DNA from: Sipunculus nudus
Lineage: Eukaryota; Annelida; Sipuncula; Golfingiida; Sipunculidae
Length of the DNA stretch: 64,000 nucleotides
Assembly (NCBI GenBank): GCA_026874595.1
Contig: CM049321.1
Coordinates: forward strand, 1,114,479-1,178,478
Direction of reading: 5' to 3'
The notes under the pieces are model-generated. The model made no database searches and was not told the DNA's origin. It saw only the letters and a list, made by a program, of their open reading frames with translations. Shown here one piece after another: positions 23,301-35,265 of this stretch (position 1 is the stretch's first letter; each line of letters opens with the position of its first letter). Position numbers and translations under genes: made by a program.

Positions 23301-25721
23301 TACCCAGGTAGTATAGGATTCACAATAAAAAAATTAACATTTGTGGCATTAAGATCAATGCAGGTTATAGTGCCGTTGAGAAAAGTGGATTAATTAAATA
23401 AATATATAATGAAAATTTTAGAAAATATTTATTAATATAAATATTTATTTCAAATTTATTTTAAATTTGTAAATAATAAAACCAAATAACATTTTATCCA
23501 TTTGAAAGAGTAGGAAAAAGATCGCTCGGCAAAACAAATGTACATAAATCTCGTGAAATTTCACAATTAATATGTCATTTATAGGTGTTACTTACCTTTT
23601 TTATAGACTGAAGGAAATGAATCGAAACACGATATTCTGTTGTACATAATCAGGTTCAATGAGAAAAGAAGATCCAGAAAATTGCCTCCCATTAAAATTA
23701 TTATTACTCACACCATGGAAAGATGAATGTAAGGATCCATCATATCGTTCAGAAACATATGAAGACCAGTATAACAAGATAGAAACAAAATGCAGAAATT
23801 GTAGAAGATGCACAACTTAAGCTGAGTTATTGGATGAAATGCATTTTGCACATGTGGCTCCAACAAGTGTGCAGCCAGCAATGAAATTCGCTGATCAAAA
23901 GTTAGTCCCTTAAAAATAAATTTACATTTTTTAACCTGACAAAGCTGACCATCTAAAACATTATTAAAGTGTCATTCGTGTCGAAAATCAGATGGGACCT
24001 CTCGCAACCTTAAAAGGTAATGGATAATGGGATTTGTCATATTATAATGAACCACTTGTCAAACATTTGAACAGATATTTTTCTGTCCTTTCAAATTCGA
24101 TTTTATTAAGCTGATTCTTCTGACATTAACCGGGTCTCCCATTTCAAACTCATAAGAAATATTCATATCACAAATCTAATAAAGATGGTAAGCAGAATAT
24201 CACATGGGTTAGTATTCTATTTATGTAAATAAAGATATATTCCCCTTCCTTCAAGCATATCATCTATCTTCTGCAAACTTTGATGCATCAGTGATGCTGC
24301 TAGATAAACATTGTCAAGGCTTCACGTGAATATAGTTTAAGGATCTCCATATACAATGTCTCTGATTTACTGGCAAAATAGTGACACCTGATGACAAACA
24401 TTGATATTATTCTTAATTATGAGAGACTTCAGTACTTGAATCAATGTAATCGTACTCCACTACAGTTTTTTTTAATGTCATACATGTATTGGTTTCAACA
24501 CCAGAAATCACATGGTCCAACCACAAACGAACGTTAACCAATGTTGGCTAAACAGTATTTCAGACTTAAGACTTCCAAGTAAATCAATACAGACACATCC
24601 TCATAGAACAATAATACACGTTATCATAAACAGTACGTACGTACCGCGGACTGGCAGTATAAGCACTTTTGTCTATTTAAGGATTACTATCCTAAACGCA
24701 AACGGCATTTCAGGCTGTTTTGTTGGACATTAAATTTACATTTTTTACATATATTGTATTATTTTCTCAATAGGAGGATCCTACATTTACCTAGGTAGCT
24801 CCATCTCCTTACAACCCGCAAGCTCTAATCAACTTACCCTCACCTCCTGTTTCAAGATGTGTCCTGCTGAAAGAGTTCAATGTATATGTAGGGCTGTATA
24901 CATCCTGGTCGGAGGAATCAGTTATAAAATCGTATTCGATGATTGAAACATAAAAAATTACTGATTATTGATCCATTATTTATGTACCATCATTATGTAT
25001 TGTGAAATCTGCTGCATAGAATTCTACCTGGAAAAGTGACCGAGTAAATTCATTTTTAAGTGTACATAAAGCTGAAATGTCGCAGTAATGCCGGGTTGTT
25101 GACACTTATCGTTGCGCAATGATAAACATTAATTTTGTTCGCTGTAATGATTACCGTCTTTCTCTGACAGAATAAGAATATTTTATCGGGATAATATGAC
25201 ATCTTAAACGTGCGTACATCATCGTTTATTATTGATTATGCAAAACTGCAAAATGTTTAATGAATTATGAAGGAAAACGACCAATCATCAATTTATTCGA
25301 CTCATTAGAAAACCAATAAAACATCCTATAACATACAATATCCTACAATACATTGTTCCATCACACTGAATTTTCCGTCAGATGTATATCATTAATCATG
25401 TGTAAATCTGTTTTCTTTGTACGGATGCACAATCCGCTTTTTACAGGAATAAGAATGTTGTTCCGTGACAGTTGTCTTTGATACGATTGATGCCAATTAA
25501 TCTTGTTCAACAAGAAACTCGGTAGCCACTCGTCAACGTCATGTGACGGGGCATTAGTGTAGAGACTTATAATCATAATACCAGAATTTTAATATATTTT
25601 TTAATGAAATACCATGTGTACATAATGCCTTACACGATAAACGTAGCAAATATCAATAGTGTAAATGTTAATATATTGAACTTAATCTACCTTTTTTATT
25701 TTAGTTCACGGTAACAAGTGC

Positions 25722-25812
25722 ATGCATACATTGAAAGGCAGACAGTTTTTGAGGGCCTGTGAGATCACCATCTTTGTCCTACTGGCGTTTTCTTTTCATT
25801 ATATCTGGAAAG
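25722..25812 (+). CDS. Sulfotransferase signal-anchor first exon (copy 1)
   Basis: ATG at 25722 opens 30 codons and one extra base before the donor AAAG/GTTATC. The peptide has a short basic head (KGR, R) and a hydrophobic segment ITIFVLLAFSFHYIW, as expected for the signal anchor of a type II Golgi sulfotransferase. Its phase fits the 5'-PSB exon at 26681. The 91 bases are identical to the exon at 32574-32664 although the flanking introns differ by several percent. The downstream exons are damaged, so this copy is part of a pseudogene unless it splices elsewhere. Confidence 0.7.
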
Positions 25813-26680
25813 GTTATCTATTTTGAAAATTTGATTTCGGTTGAAAGCTAATTCGGATATTGTTCAACCTTTTATTAGGGTTTTACTTTAATCTGAAATA
25901 CGCCTGTTGCGTTTGTGTTTAACAATACCAGTGCTCATTTCAGGTTTTATGTAACAATATAACCGACCTCGTAAACTTTAGTCAGTTGATGGATGCAACA
26001 GAGTCAGCCCTATGATCCTCAGTACCTATGTTTTGCAGATGTTCATATTGTGTTTGCTGTAACATAATAGCATTTACAGAATAGACGATGCTGTTAAGTT
26101 TGACAATAACAGGAATGTGTTGTGTTTGTGAAGTAAAACTAAAACCTGGAGCTTCTACATATGGAGGTCATTTACAGAGGATTGGAACAAAATATATTAA
26201 TTCAGTAATACTTTCACAATAAATTTTAAGTTGGATCTTCTGCAGTTTAAAATGGCTTATTTTTAAACCCATTCTATGTGTCCTTATCTAAAAATCATTC
26301 ATATACATCGTGGTATGCTCAACGATATTCCATGGACAGCAGAGCTCTTGTGAGTACAAGAGTGGGAACATTGATTCCAGATAATATAAATAGTGGGAAA
26401 TATAGCTACGCTTATGAAGTAACAACTTCTCGGGATGCATGTTATTTACAAACGACGCTGCAGCGAACATAAACGTGTAAATAAAACAAATATGGTCACC
26501 CTTGACTGAAGACTGTATTTGTCGTTACACTTGTTTAATGAAACAACACATTACTTTTGCTTTGCAGGCAAACCTGGATTATAAATTATATTGCATAAAC
26601 TTTCTGTCAGCGCTAACGTTTGACAATGCTTTTATTTCCGTTTCAGCATAACCAACAATAATGTTCCGTTCAATTTGCAG

Positions 26681-26940
26681 CTCAACTGGACCAGACGGAC
26701 ACAAGCTCAACTGAACATAAAGATACTGGAAAGAGCGCAATTGTCTCACCAAGAAAATTGATTCTTTTATCATATATACGTAGTGATTCATCATTCCTGG
26801 GAGACATATTTAGTTCAAATCAGGATGTGTGTTACTGGTTTGAGCCGGTAGAAGGCATTCTCCATCACGCCTACGGATTTTCGCGACAATTACAATTGCT
26901 TAATATATTTTGGGCAAAAAGGCAAAGGAGAGTAGGTTAA
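26681..26940 (+). pseudogene. Sulfotransferase 5'-PSB exon, copy 1, damaged
   Basis: Acceptor CAATTTGCAG precedes 26681. The exon reads through LILLSYIRSDSSFLGDIF and DVCYWFEPVEG. The glycine of the PAPS-loop RSGSS is replaced by Asp. Relative to the copy at 33506, two bases are missing near 26908 (AATATATTTTGG against GATATATATTTTGG), which shifts the frame; the frame then ends at TAA before a good phase-2 donor. Type II sulfotransferase logic and phases otherwise agree with the 25722 exon. Confidence 0.8.
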
Positions 26941-27540
26941 TTGAATAGTTTAGTAGATTATAGAATAGTACAGTATTTATTAACTACAGAAATGTGAAAA
27001 GTTAAACAACTTTTTCAAATGAGTGTGTAATCACTCGGCTGTATGATGAAATAGACATTTAAACCAATGTTTGATTTAATATTGTCAGTTTTACCATGTG
27101 CTAAGTTCACCTGGTCAGAGACAATGCTTCTGGTAGCTCTTTCCTCTTCATAGATCTCTGGCGAAAAAAAACGCGATATTATTGTTTACTGGCCTTCTAC
27201 TTTTCTCACCGAAAACCTCGATTGTCACCAATGGAAGTCAATAAGTCATTCATCTTTGTATCCGATATAAGGAAAACGAAAAGATGATTCGAATTGAAAA
27301 TGCAGGATATAATTTACAAAATTCCTGCCTCTGTCTGCAATCGCATTTGAAGGTTTGCAAATATGTGAATTGCAGGGCATTTTCCATACTACATGTGATC
27401 CTCTGTCATAAGCACCAACTAAGTATTCCATTCTTTGAGCCAAATGTCCCATGTTTGGCGTCAATAAACAGATATAACGTATATATTTATAATTTTTCGG
27501 GACAGGTCCCTGTTTTCAGTTAATGTATATAAGAACAGAA

Positions 27541-28561
27541 ACTACTTTATTTACCTGCAGTTCTCTTATATCATCTAAGTCTTTTGATCTAATTCAGTGT
27601 ATATAGTGATATGTAAAACATTGTGAGTTGTCACATTTAATCCTAACATTTACAATGTAATAAACTAGAAGGGCAATCAGCAGAGTAGATATCGCCACAA
27701 AAGCAGCAGGATTAAAGTGGATCAGCCATTCTATTGTGATCATATATATAATTTACTGGTGGTTCTTATGGTAACACATGGCAGTCCTATAGAGTAAAGA
27801 GAAACAATCCTTATAGAACTCCATCCTAAGAATCCTTTCATTAGCTTTTATCTTGTGCATGTCCTATCACCACACAGACAAAGTAACCAATCACGAGTGA
27901 AACATAACCCAACCTCCTGGCGAGGAAATATAGGTATATTAGGTTTAAATGAGTAACAATATTTTATTAAAATGATGAAATAAATCATGTAGCGTCCGTT
28001 CCATTCCCTTTCCTCTTTTAATCCCTGGTTTCTGATCAACGTAACTGGTGTGACTTTCAGAAGTAAAGCTGACCGTTTTGGAATTAACCTATTTACCTGG
28101 CACACCGTCTGGGCAAAGCATGTTCATATGAATTTGATATAAACCCAGATATTCTAAAGTCTTTATTTAATAAACGTTCTTTTGGTGCGCGTAGAGAAAT
28201 TCTTGCGCTACTTATGATATGTAAACTCCAATGTAAAATGTATGAATCTTGCCGATGGAAAAATGAAATCTCAGTTTTAGGACGCAACCTTTAGATCCTA
28301 GATATAGGAGTTTGCTTTATAATTTGCTCTCAGTAAGGCAATCCTGATCCTTATTTTTCTTTGTCAAAGAACTATTCGATGTGATCTAAATTTCTAATAA
28401 GGTTACACAACCATGCTATTATTAATCAATGAAACAAGCATCTTTCAACAAAAGCCTTTCTTTCTGAAATGCTTCCTTTAAATATGAAGTTAACATTCAC
28501 GCTAATACTTTTCGATGCATCAAGATCGTGCTTACCATCTGTATAATTTTTTTCATAAAAG
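27541..28561. other. Intron of the sulfotransferase copy 1, nothing else recognised
   Basis: AT-rich. ORFs at 27848, 28093 and 28426 (minus) have no recognisable domain; the last is antisense to the terminal exon start. Confidence 0.45.
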
Positions 28562-29093
28562 AGCAATAACTGGGTACGAGGAGAAGATTTTGAAACATTA
28601 CCTGTCTCGAATGCTCTCCAATCCTCCAAGCAAGATGCCTTTGGATTTCCTTTATAACCGACTCATCATACGTACAACAGTCCCTTGGAGCAAGACTGTC
28701 AGAACCTGTATTAAGAATTTCACTGGCTTTGACGAGTATGACCCACTCTTAACCTACAAGAAACAAAAATGTAGATGCAAATCTCCAGAACCACTACTTG
28801 ATCAATTACGACATTGCCACTCACCGAAAAGCACAGAACAGTTACAAAATCAAACGTACCCTACATGCCTGGCAAAGAGTATGCAGTGCTATAAAAAATG
28901 TGTCAAACGTTTTCAGGAAAAAGCTGGAACTTGTGTTGGCTTAATGGATGAGTGGTGTAAATCATCATAGGTTTCGGTGGCGAAAACAGTGCGGCTTCCA
29001 ATGTCGTTAGTGGAGGATATACTTGACGAAACCCCGGACATACGCGTCGTGCATTACTTCAGAGATCCGCGGGGCACGTACCTGTCCATGTCT
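28562..29093 (+). pseudogene. Sulfotransferase terminal exon, copy 1, nonsense and truncation
   Basis: After TTTTTTCATAAAAG the exon reads RMLSNPPSKMP.., the Cys-rich centre (CYKKCVKRF, GTCVGLMDEWCKSS), then TAG at 28968-28970 where paralogues have Lys. The frame continues open through TVRLPMSLVEDIL and the 3'-phosphate-binding motif VVHYFRDPRG, and homology stops abruptly after YLSM at about 29093. The last third of the enzyme is missing, so the locus cannot make an active protein. Confidence 0.85.
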
Positions 29094-29334
29094 GTATGTA
29101 GCAGGTGCTGGGGAGTATGTTTTCCCTTCCCCAAAGATGACTGTGTATTTTTTTCTTTGCAAGGCGCGAATTTCTATCATATCATCGGGCATTCACGTAG
29201 ATATTACGACAGCTGTTGTCTCGGTGATCTATGTTTTCAGACACAGAGAAAATATTTTCCAAATTCGGTCGTAACAGAAATAACACAGGCCTTGATTTGT
29301 ATAAGAGTCAAAATTATCATGCATGGAGGAAACT
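29094..29334. other. Junction sequence between sulfotransferase and lectin-tail relics
   Basis: No similarity to either neighbour or to other blocks in the window was noticed. ORFs in it extend from the truncated exon and have no domain. Confidence 0.4.
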
Positions 29335-29563
29335 AGGTTTTTGAGGTGACAGTAAAAAACGCCCTGGTAGGGCTCAAGATATTGTCCCGATGGCATTACG
29401 TCATCTTCGTCACTGGATGACGTCATGTCCTGGGTGCTGTCATGTGCACACATAGCGTAGAACTGTATTGCTTCTGGATCGGAAACCTAATGATGTACAG
29501 CGTTCACTGCTGTAGGGTCCAACACTTCAATTGCGCGGCCGTTACCCGTGCAAGCAGCTTCAT
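29335..29563 (-). pseudogene. Stray tail exon of the two-lectin-domain receptor
   Basis: On the minus strand the sequence matches the cytoplasmic tail exon of receptor copy A (44017-44362): NAVHH, DPEAIQFYAMCA, DSTQDMTSSS, an acidic run and QYLEPYQG. A TAG at 29487-29489 replaces the Gln of the A copy, the 5' end and acceptor are missing, and the frame runs into unrelated sequence after YQG. The intron-type sequence beside it (29564-29640, CATATGTACAATCATTACACC) also comes from the receptor locus (compare 44404 and 60556). No other receptor exon is nearby. Confidence 0.85.
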
Positions 29564-29639
29564 TGTAAATATTAACATATGTACAATCATTACACCCATC
29601 GACATATTGTATGTTAACATACCAACATAATTACATTTC

Positions 29640-29935
29640 AAAGTTTTCAAAAGGGCACACATTGTAAACAAATTGCCCGTTAGTTTTCGATTCAACATGC
29701 TGTCAGATCCTGATAGGTGTTTAATTTCACTCTAAAAATAGGTCACAGTGACCTACATTCTCAGATCTATGGTGTGAAAACACCTTATTCAGCACCTGAG
29801 AAACTAAGATTGCTATCAGTAAACAGTTCATACAAAAGGCCAGATTTCTCATAATCGGGTGCATTGATTTCCATGATATCCTCGATCCATATTGATCTTT
29901 AACTGGCACAAAACTGGTGACGAAAAAATGTACAG
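29640..29935. repeat. Third partial copy of the 11.35-11.6 kb repeat segment
   Basis: Shares GGGCACACATTGTAAACA, ATTCAACATGCTGTCAGATCCTGATAGG and ACAGTTCATACAAAAGGC with 11346-11535. Confidence 0.7.
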
Positions 29936-32083
29936 ATTAATTATACCCAGGTAGTTTAGGATTCACAAAAAAAAAGAATAAGACACGTTTTTGGCATTAA
30001 GATCAATGCAGATAGAAGAGTTAAAGTGTCGTTTAGAAAAGGTGATTAAGTAAAATAATATATAATGAAAAGTTTAGAAATAACATGAACATCTCAAATT
30101 TGTAAATAAAAAAACCTTAATAATATGTTATCCCTTTAGAAGAGTAGGAAAAAGATCACTCGTAAAACAAATATACAAAAAAAATCGTGAAATCTCACAG
30201 TTAATGTATCATTTATAGGTGTTACTTACCTCTTTTATGGACTGAAGCAAATAAATCAAAATAAAAGATAATTATTACTCACAATGTGGAAAGATGAATG
30301 TAAGGATCCATCAAATAGTTCAGAAACAGATGGAGAACAGTATAACAATATAGAAACAAAATGCATAACTTGTAGAAGAAGCACAACATCAAGCTGAGTT
30401 ATTGGATGAAATGGATTATGCACATGTGGCTCCAACAAGAGTGCAGCCAGCAATGAAATACGCTGATCAACAGTTAGTCCCTTACAAGAAAATTTACATT
30501 TTATAACCTGACAAAGCCGACGATCTAAAAAAATATGATGTGTCATTTGTGTACAGGAATTCAGATGGGACCTCTCCCAACCTCAAAAAGTAATAGATAA
30601 TGGGATTTGTCATATTATTATGGACCACTTGCCAACCTTTGAACAGATTTTTTCGGTCCTTTGAAATTCGAATGATTTTCTTACGTTAACCGGATCTCTC
30701 TTTTCGCACAAAGCATAACCTCTATCTTCTGCAAATGTTGATACGTCAGTGATGCTGCTAGATAAACATTGTCAAGGTTCACTTGAGTATGGTTTAAGGA
30801 TATCCATATTCAATGTCACTGATTTCCCGGCAAAACTATCACACCTGATCACAAACATTGATACTATTGTGCTTATGGGATACTTAAGTACTGGGTTCAT
30901 TGTAATTGTACTTCACTAGAGACAATATTTAAGCTCCTATTTTGTCAGCAAAATATTCGGGATACGATAAAATATCATCGGAGTACGATTTATTCAGTCT
31001 TTAAATTTCCTACATGTATTGGCTTCAACAACAGAAGTCACATGGTCCAATCACAAAAGCACGTTCACAAATGTTAGCCAAACAGTATTTCAGACCTTTA
31101 TTAAAGACTTCCAAATAAATAAAAACAGATACATCCTCAAGGACTCAACATGTGTTAAGAACTATAATACAAATTATCATAAATCTGAAGGACAGGTAGT
31201 TGGCTTAAACAGCACGTACGTACCGCGGACTGGCAGTATAAGCACTTTTTTCAATTAAGTATTACTATTCCAAATGCAAACAGCATTTCAGGCTGTTTTG
31301 TTGGATTTAAAATTTACATTGTTTTTACATATATTGTATTATTTTTCCAATAGGAGTATCCTACATTTACCTAGATACCTCTATCTCCTTACAACCCGCA
31401 AACTCTTACCGACTTATCTTCACCTCCTGTTTCAAGATGAATCCTGCTGGAAGAATTCAATGTATATATAGGGATGTATACATCTTGGTGGTAGGAATCA
31501 GTTATAAAATCGTATTGGATGATTGAAACATAAAAAAATACCGATTATTGATCCATTATTTATGTACCATCATTATGCCTTGTGAAATCTGCTGTATAGA
31601 ATTATACCAAGAACAGTGACCGAGTAAATTCATTTTAAAATTGTACATAAAGCTGAAATATTGCAGTAATGCCGGGTTGTTGACACTTATTCGTTGCGCA
31701 AGAATAGACTTAATTTTGTTTGCTGTGGTGTGTACCGTCTTTCTCTGACAGAATTAGAATATTTTATCGGGATAATATGACATCTTTAACGTGCGTGCAT
31801 CATCGTTTATTACTGATTATGCAAAACTGCAATATGTTCAATCATTTATGAAGGAAAATGACCAATCATCAATATATTCGACTGGTTAGAAAATCAATAA
31901 TACATCCTATAACAAACAATAACCTACAATACATTGTTCCATCACACTGAATTTTCCATCAGCCGTATATCATTCATCAAGTGTACACCTTTTGTACTTT
32001 GTACGGATGCACAATCCGCTTATTACAGGGCTAAGAATCTTGTTCCGTGAGTGTCGTCTTTGCCACGAGTGTTGTCAGTTAAT

Positions 32084-32353
32084 CTTAGGACGTGCCCTAT
32101 CATCCAACTGGTATCGTTTCAGCCAGGCTTAGATCCAGGAAATTCCATGTGCCTTTAAAAAAGGATAAGGGACGATTCCTAATGTATCATGATGGCCCTC
32201 GCTTTGGGATTCCGGTGACCCTTTTGCGTGGCTAATACCGAACAATCATCTAGGAAAACTAATTTCGGGCCCTCTTCCCTGTTTATCAGGAGTTGCAAAA
32301 ATACTGACGAGGCCCGTTGGACTGAATAATGCCATAGCTCGTCCGCCTAAACT
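32084..32353. mobile_element. 270-bp insert present only in the second duplicated block
   Basis: The first block reads TTAATC/TTGTTCAACAAG at 25497, while this block has about 270 extra bases between the same flanks. On the plus strand one frame is open for about 48 codons from 32091 (DVPYHPTGIVSARLRSRK..PRFGIPVTLLRG) before stops. The composition is protein-like and differs from the AT-rich flanks, but I do not recognise the family. It may be a fragment of a retroelement or of a processed gene. Confidence 0.55.
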
Positions 32354-32573
32354 TGTTTAACAAGCAACTCGGGAGCGACTCGTCAACGTCATGTGACGGG
32401 GCATTAGTGTAGAGACTTATAATCATAATACCAGAATTTTAATATTTTTTTAATGAAATACCATGTGTACATAATGCCTTGCACGATAAAAGTAGGCAAT
32501 ATCGATAGTGTAAATGTTAATATTTTGAACTTAATTTACCTTTTTTTATTTTTGTTCACGGTAATAAGAAAGC

Positions 32574-32664
32574 ATGCATACATTGAAAGGCAGACAGTTT
32601 TTGAGGGCCTGTGAGATCACCATCTTTGTCCTACTGGCGTTTTCTTTTCATTATATCTGGAAAG
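32574..32664 (+). CDS. Sulfotransferase signal-anchor first exon (copy 2)
   Basis: Same 91 bases as 25722-25812, giving a 30-residue type II signal anchor. Donor here is AAAG/GTAATC. It should join the 5'-PSB exon at 33506 in phase. No terminal exon is found downstream before the Harbinger element, so a full enzyme cannot be made from this block alone. Confidence 0.7.
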
Positions 32665-33505
32665 GTAATCTATTTTGAAATTTTTATTTCGGTTGAAAGC
32701 TAATTCGGATATTGTTCAACCTTTTACTAGGTTTATACTATAATCTGGAATACGCCTGTTGCGTTTGTGTTTAACAATACCAGCCCTCATTCCAGATTTT
32801 ATTTATACAATATAACCGACCTCATAAACGTGAGTCAGTTGATGGATGCAACTGAGTCATACCTATGATCCTCAGTACCTATGTTTTGCAGATGTTCATA
32901 TTGTGTTTGCTGTAACATAATAGCATTTACAGAATAGACAATGAATAGAAAAGTTTTACAATAACTAATACCTGGAGCTTCTACATATGGAGGTCATTAA
33001 CAGAGGATTGGAACAAAAATTATTAATTCAGTGATATTTTCACATTAAATTTTAAGTTGGATCTTTTGAAGTTGAAAATGGCTTTCTTTTAAACCCATTC
33101 TATGTGTCCTTCTCTAAAAATCATTCATATACATCGTGGTTTCCTCAACGATATTCCATGGACAGCAAAGCTCTTGTGAGTACAAGAGTGGGAACATTGA
33201 TATCAGATAATATAAATAGTGGGAAATATAGGTACGCTAATGAAGTAACAACTTCTCGGGATACATGTTATTAACAAACGACACTGCACCGGATATAAAC
33301 GTGTAAACAAAGAAATTTAGGTCACCCTTGACTGAAGACTGTATGAATCGTTACACTTACACTTGAAATAACACATTACATTTGCTTTGCAGGCAAACCG
33401 GGATTATAAATTATATTGCATAAACTTTCTGTCAGCGCTTACGTTTGACAATGCTTTTATTTCCGTTTCTGCATAACCAACAATAATGTTCCGTTCAATG
33501 TGCAG

Positions 33506-33771
33506 CTCAACTGGACCAGATGGACACAAGATCAACTGAACATAAAAATACTGGAAAGAGCGCGATTGTCTCACCAAGAAAATTGATTCTTTTATCATAT
33601 ATACGTAGTGGTTCATCATTCCAGGGAGATATATTTAGTTCAAATCAGGATGTCCGTTACTGGTTTAAGCCGGTAGAAGGCATACTCCATCACGCCTACG
33701 GATTTTCGCGACAGTTACAATTGCTTGATATATATTTTGGGCAAGAAGACAAAGGAGAGCAGTTGTATTGA
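33506..33771 (+). pseudogene. Sulfotransferase 5'-PSB exon, copy 2 (orphan)
   Basis: After the acceptor ATGTGCAG the exon is open: LILLSYIRSGSSFQGDIF keeps the PAPS-loop glycine, then DVRYWFKPVEG with Cys-to-Arg and Glu-to-Lys changes at positions conserved in the other copies. The only phase-2 donor is a poor GAGCA/GTTGTA near 33764; the frame otherwise stops at 33769-33771. No terminal exon follows, so this is called an orphan exon. Confidence 0.7.
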
Positions 33772-34254
33772 ATAGTTTAGTAGATTTAGAATAGTACAGT
33801 AATTATTTACTACAGAAATGTGGATAGTTAAACAACAGTTTCAAATGAGTGTGTAATCACTCGGCTCTATGATAAAATAGCCATTTAAACCAATGTTTGG
33901 TTTAATATTGTCAGTTATATCATGTGCTAAGTTCACCTGGTCAGAGACAGTGCTTACATTGTACAACATACAACACAATATTTGTATGTGAATTGCAGGG
34001 AATTCAATACTACACGTGATCCTCTGTTATAAGCACCAAGTATTCCATTCTTTGAGCCAAATGTCCCATGTTTGGCGTCAAGAAACAGATATACCGTATA
34101 TATTTTTAATTTTTCGGGACAGGCCCCTGCCTTTAGTTAATGTATATAAGAACAGAAACTACTTTATTTATCTGCAGTTATCTTATGTCATCTAAGTCTT
34201 TTCTTCAAATTCAGTGTATGTATTGATATGATTGATTTATTGACTGATCTTTAT

Positions 34255-34540
34255 TTCCCTTGTATACTACAAGGAGCAATCATATACAATATAACAAACA
34301 AGAAAACTACAGGAGTAGAACATAAAAAAATGAACGATAAATGCAACGGTTTTACATAGGGAAACCTTATATGTCAAACATGACCATATATCAGTGTTTA
34401 ACCACACAAAATAGACAATTTTAGTAACAAATGTGTTTCATATTATAAACCAATTATGATATAATCCAGTCACATGTATTTATAGTTTCAGTTCTAAGTT
34501 CTAAGCATATTTCAGTAATTTGGCAATATGCTGTGCAAAG
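34255..34540. other. Insert of unknown origin in the rearranged block
   Basis: TTTATTGACTGATCTTTATTTCCCTTG at its start and about 290 bp of AT-rich sequence interrupt the alignment with the 27-kb block. It resembles the reverse of an untranslated retroelement tail, but this is only an impression. Confidence 0.3.
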
Positions 34541-34794
34541 TCTGGCCTTATACTTTTATCACCGAAAACCTCGATTGTCACCAATGAAAGTCAATAAGCC
34601 ATTCATCTTTGAATCCGATATAAGGAAAACGAATAGATGATTCGAATCGAAAATGCATGATATACTATACAAAATTCCTGCCTCTGTCTGCAATCGCATT
34701 TGAAGGTTTCCAGCAACTTACAACATAATATTTGTATGTGAATTGCAGGGCATTTTCCATACTACACGTGATCCTCTGTTATAAGCATCAACTA

Positions 34795-35170
34795 ATGCTA
34801 CGGTCACAATGTGAAACTGCCGCCTGCCGATTTTTAGACATCGGCCGATTCTTAAAGTTGCATGCCGCCGGCCGATTTTTTGCAAATCGGTGCGAGTGAT
34901 CATAAATAGCTGCCAGTGACGGGCTCCGGGCGGCCCAAGGCAGTGTCTAAGTTCGAAGGGGTGTGTGACGTCATCAGGGTGTTGGCCAGTGGCAGTTAGG
35001 CGACAGGCCGGCAGCCGTCAGATTTTACCTGCCACTTCCCGGTGACCTGGCGGACACCGGCCATTTACACCAGCCACCGGCCAACGATCGGACTTTCTAA
35101 CTGCCACCGGCCGGCGCCCGCCCGATAATCTGACGGCGGCAGTCTGGTTCCCGGTTGTATATATGAACCT
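34795..35170 (+). promoter_or_regulatory. GC-rich left end of the Harbinger element
   Basis: Contains repeated GCCGGCCGATTTTT and inverted CAAATCGG/CCGATTT elements (34820-34890), a TGACGTCA palindrome at about 34967 and many CCGGCC motifs. It lies upstream of the MADF gene and may hold its promoter and transposase-binding sites; the terminal inverted repeat cannot be verified without the right end. Confidence 0.45.
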
Positions 35171-35265
35171 AGACTACTCTCGTATCACTACAAAGTGTAC
35201 CATTAACCATTAATTATCAACCATTTTCCATCAACTATTATTATCAACCATTTCCTTCAAACAAG

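Larger units (their letters stand above)
23200..27540. repeat. Second duplicated block, first copy (paralogue of 29930-34200)
   Basis: The two blocks align almost throughout: TTGAAAGAGTAGGAAAAAGATC/TAGAAGAGTAGGAAAAAGATC, TCACATGGTCCAA, CGTACGTACCGCGGACTGGC, TTTTATCGGGATAATATGAC and the sulfotransferase exons. Offset is about 6.7-6.9 kb. Each carries one signal-anchor exon and one 5'-PSB exon. Stretches outside those exons show no supported gene; the short shared ORF near 23.7/30.3 kb changes mainly at amino-acid-altering sites. Confidence 0.85.
29930..34200. repeat. Second duplicated block, second copy
   Basis: Paralogue of 23200-27540. It keeps exons at 32574 and 33506 but has no terminal exon downstream; beyond about 34.2 kb the sequence is rearranged and carries partial repeats of the 27.2-27.5 kb segment (around 33.98-34.2 and 34.55-34.79 kb). 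Confidence 0.8.

Noticed and set aside
23690-30395. Short ORF shared by the two blocks (WKDECKDPS..)
   Set aside because: Nearly all differences between the copies change the amino acid, and no splice context was seen.
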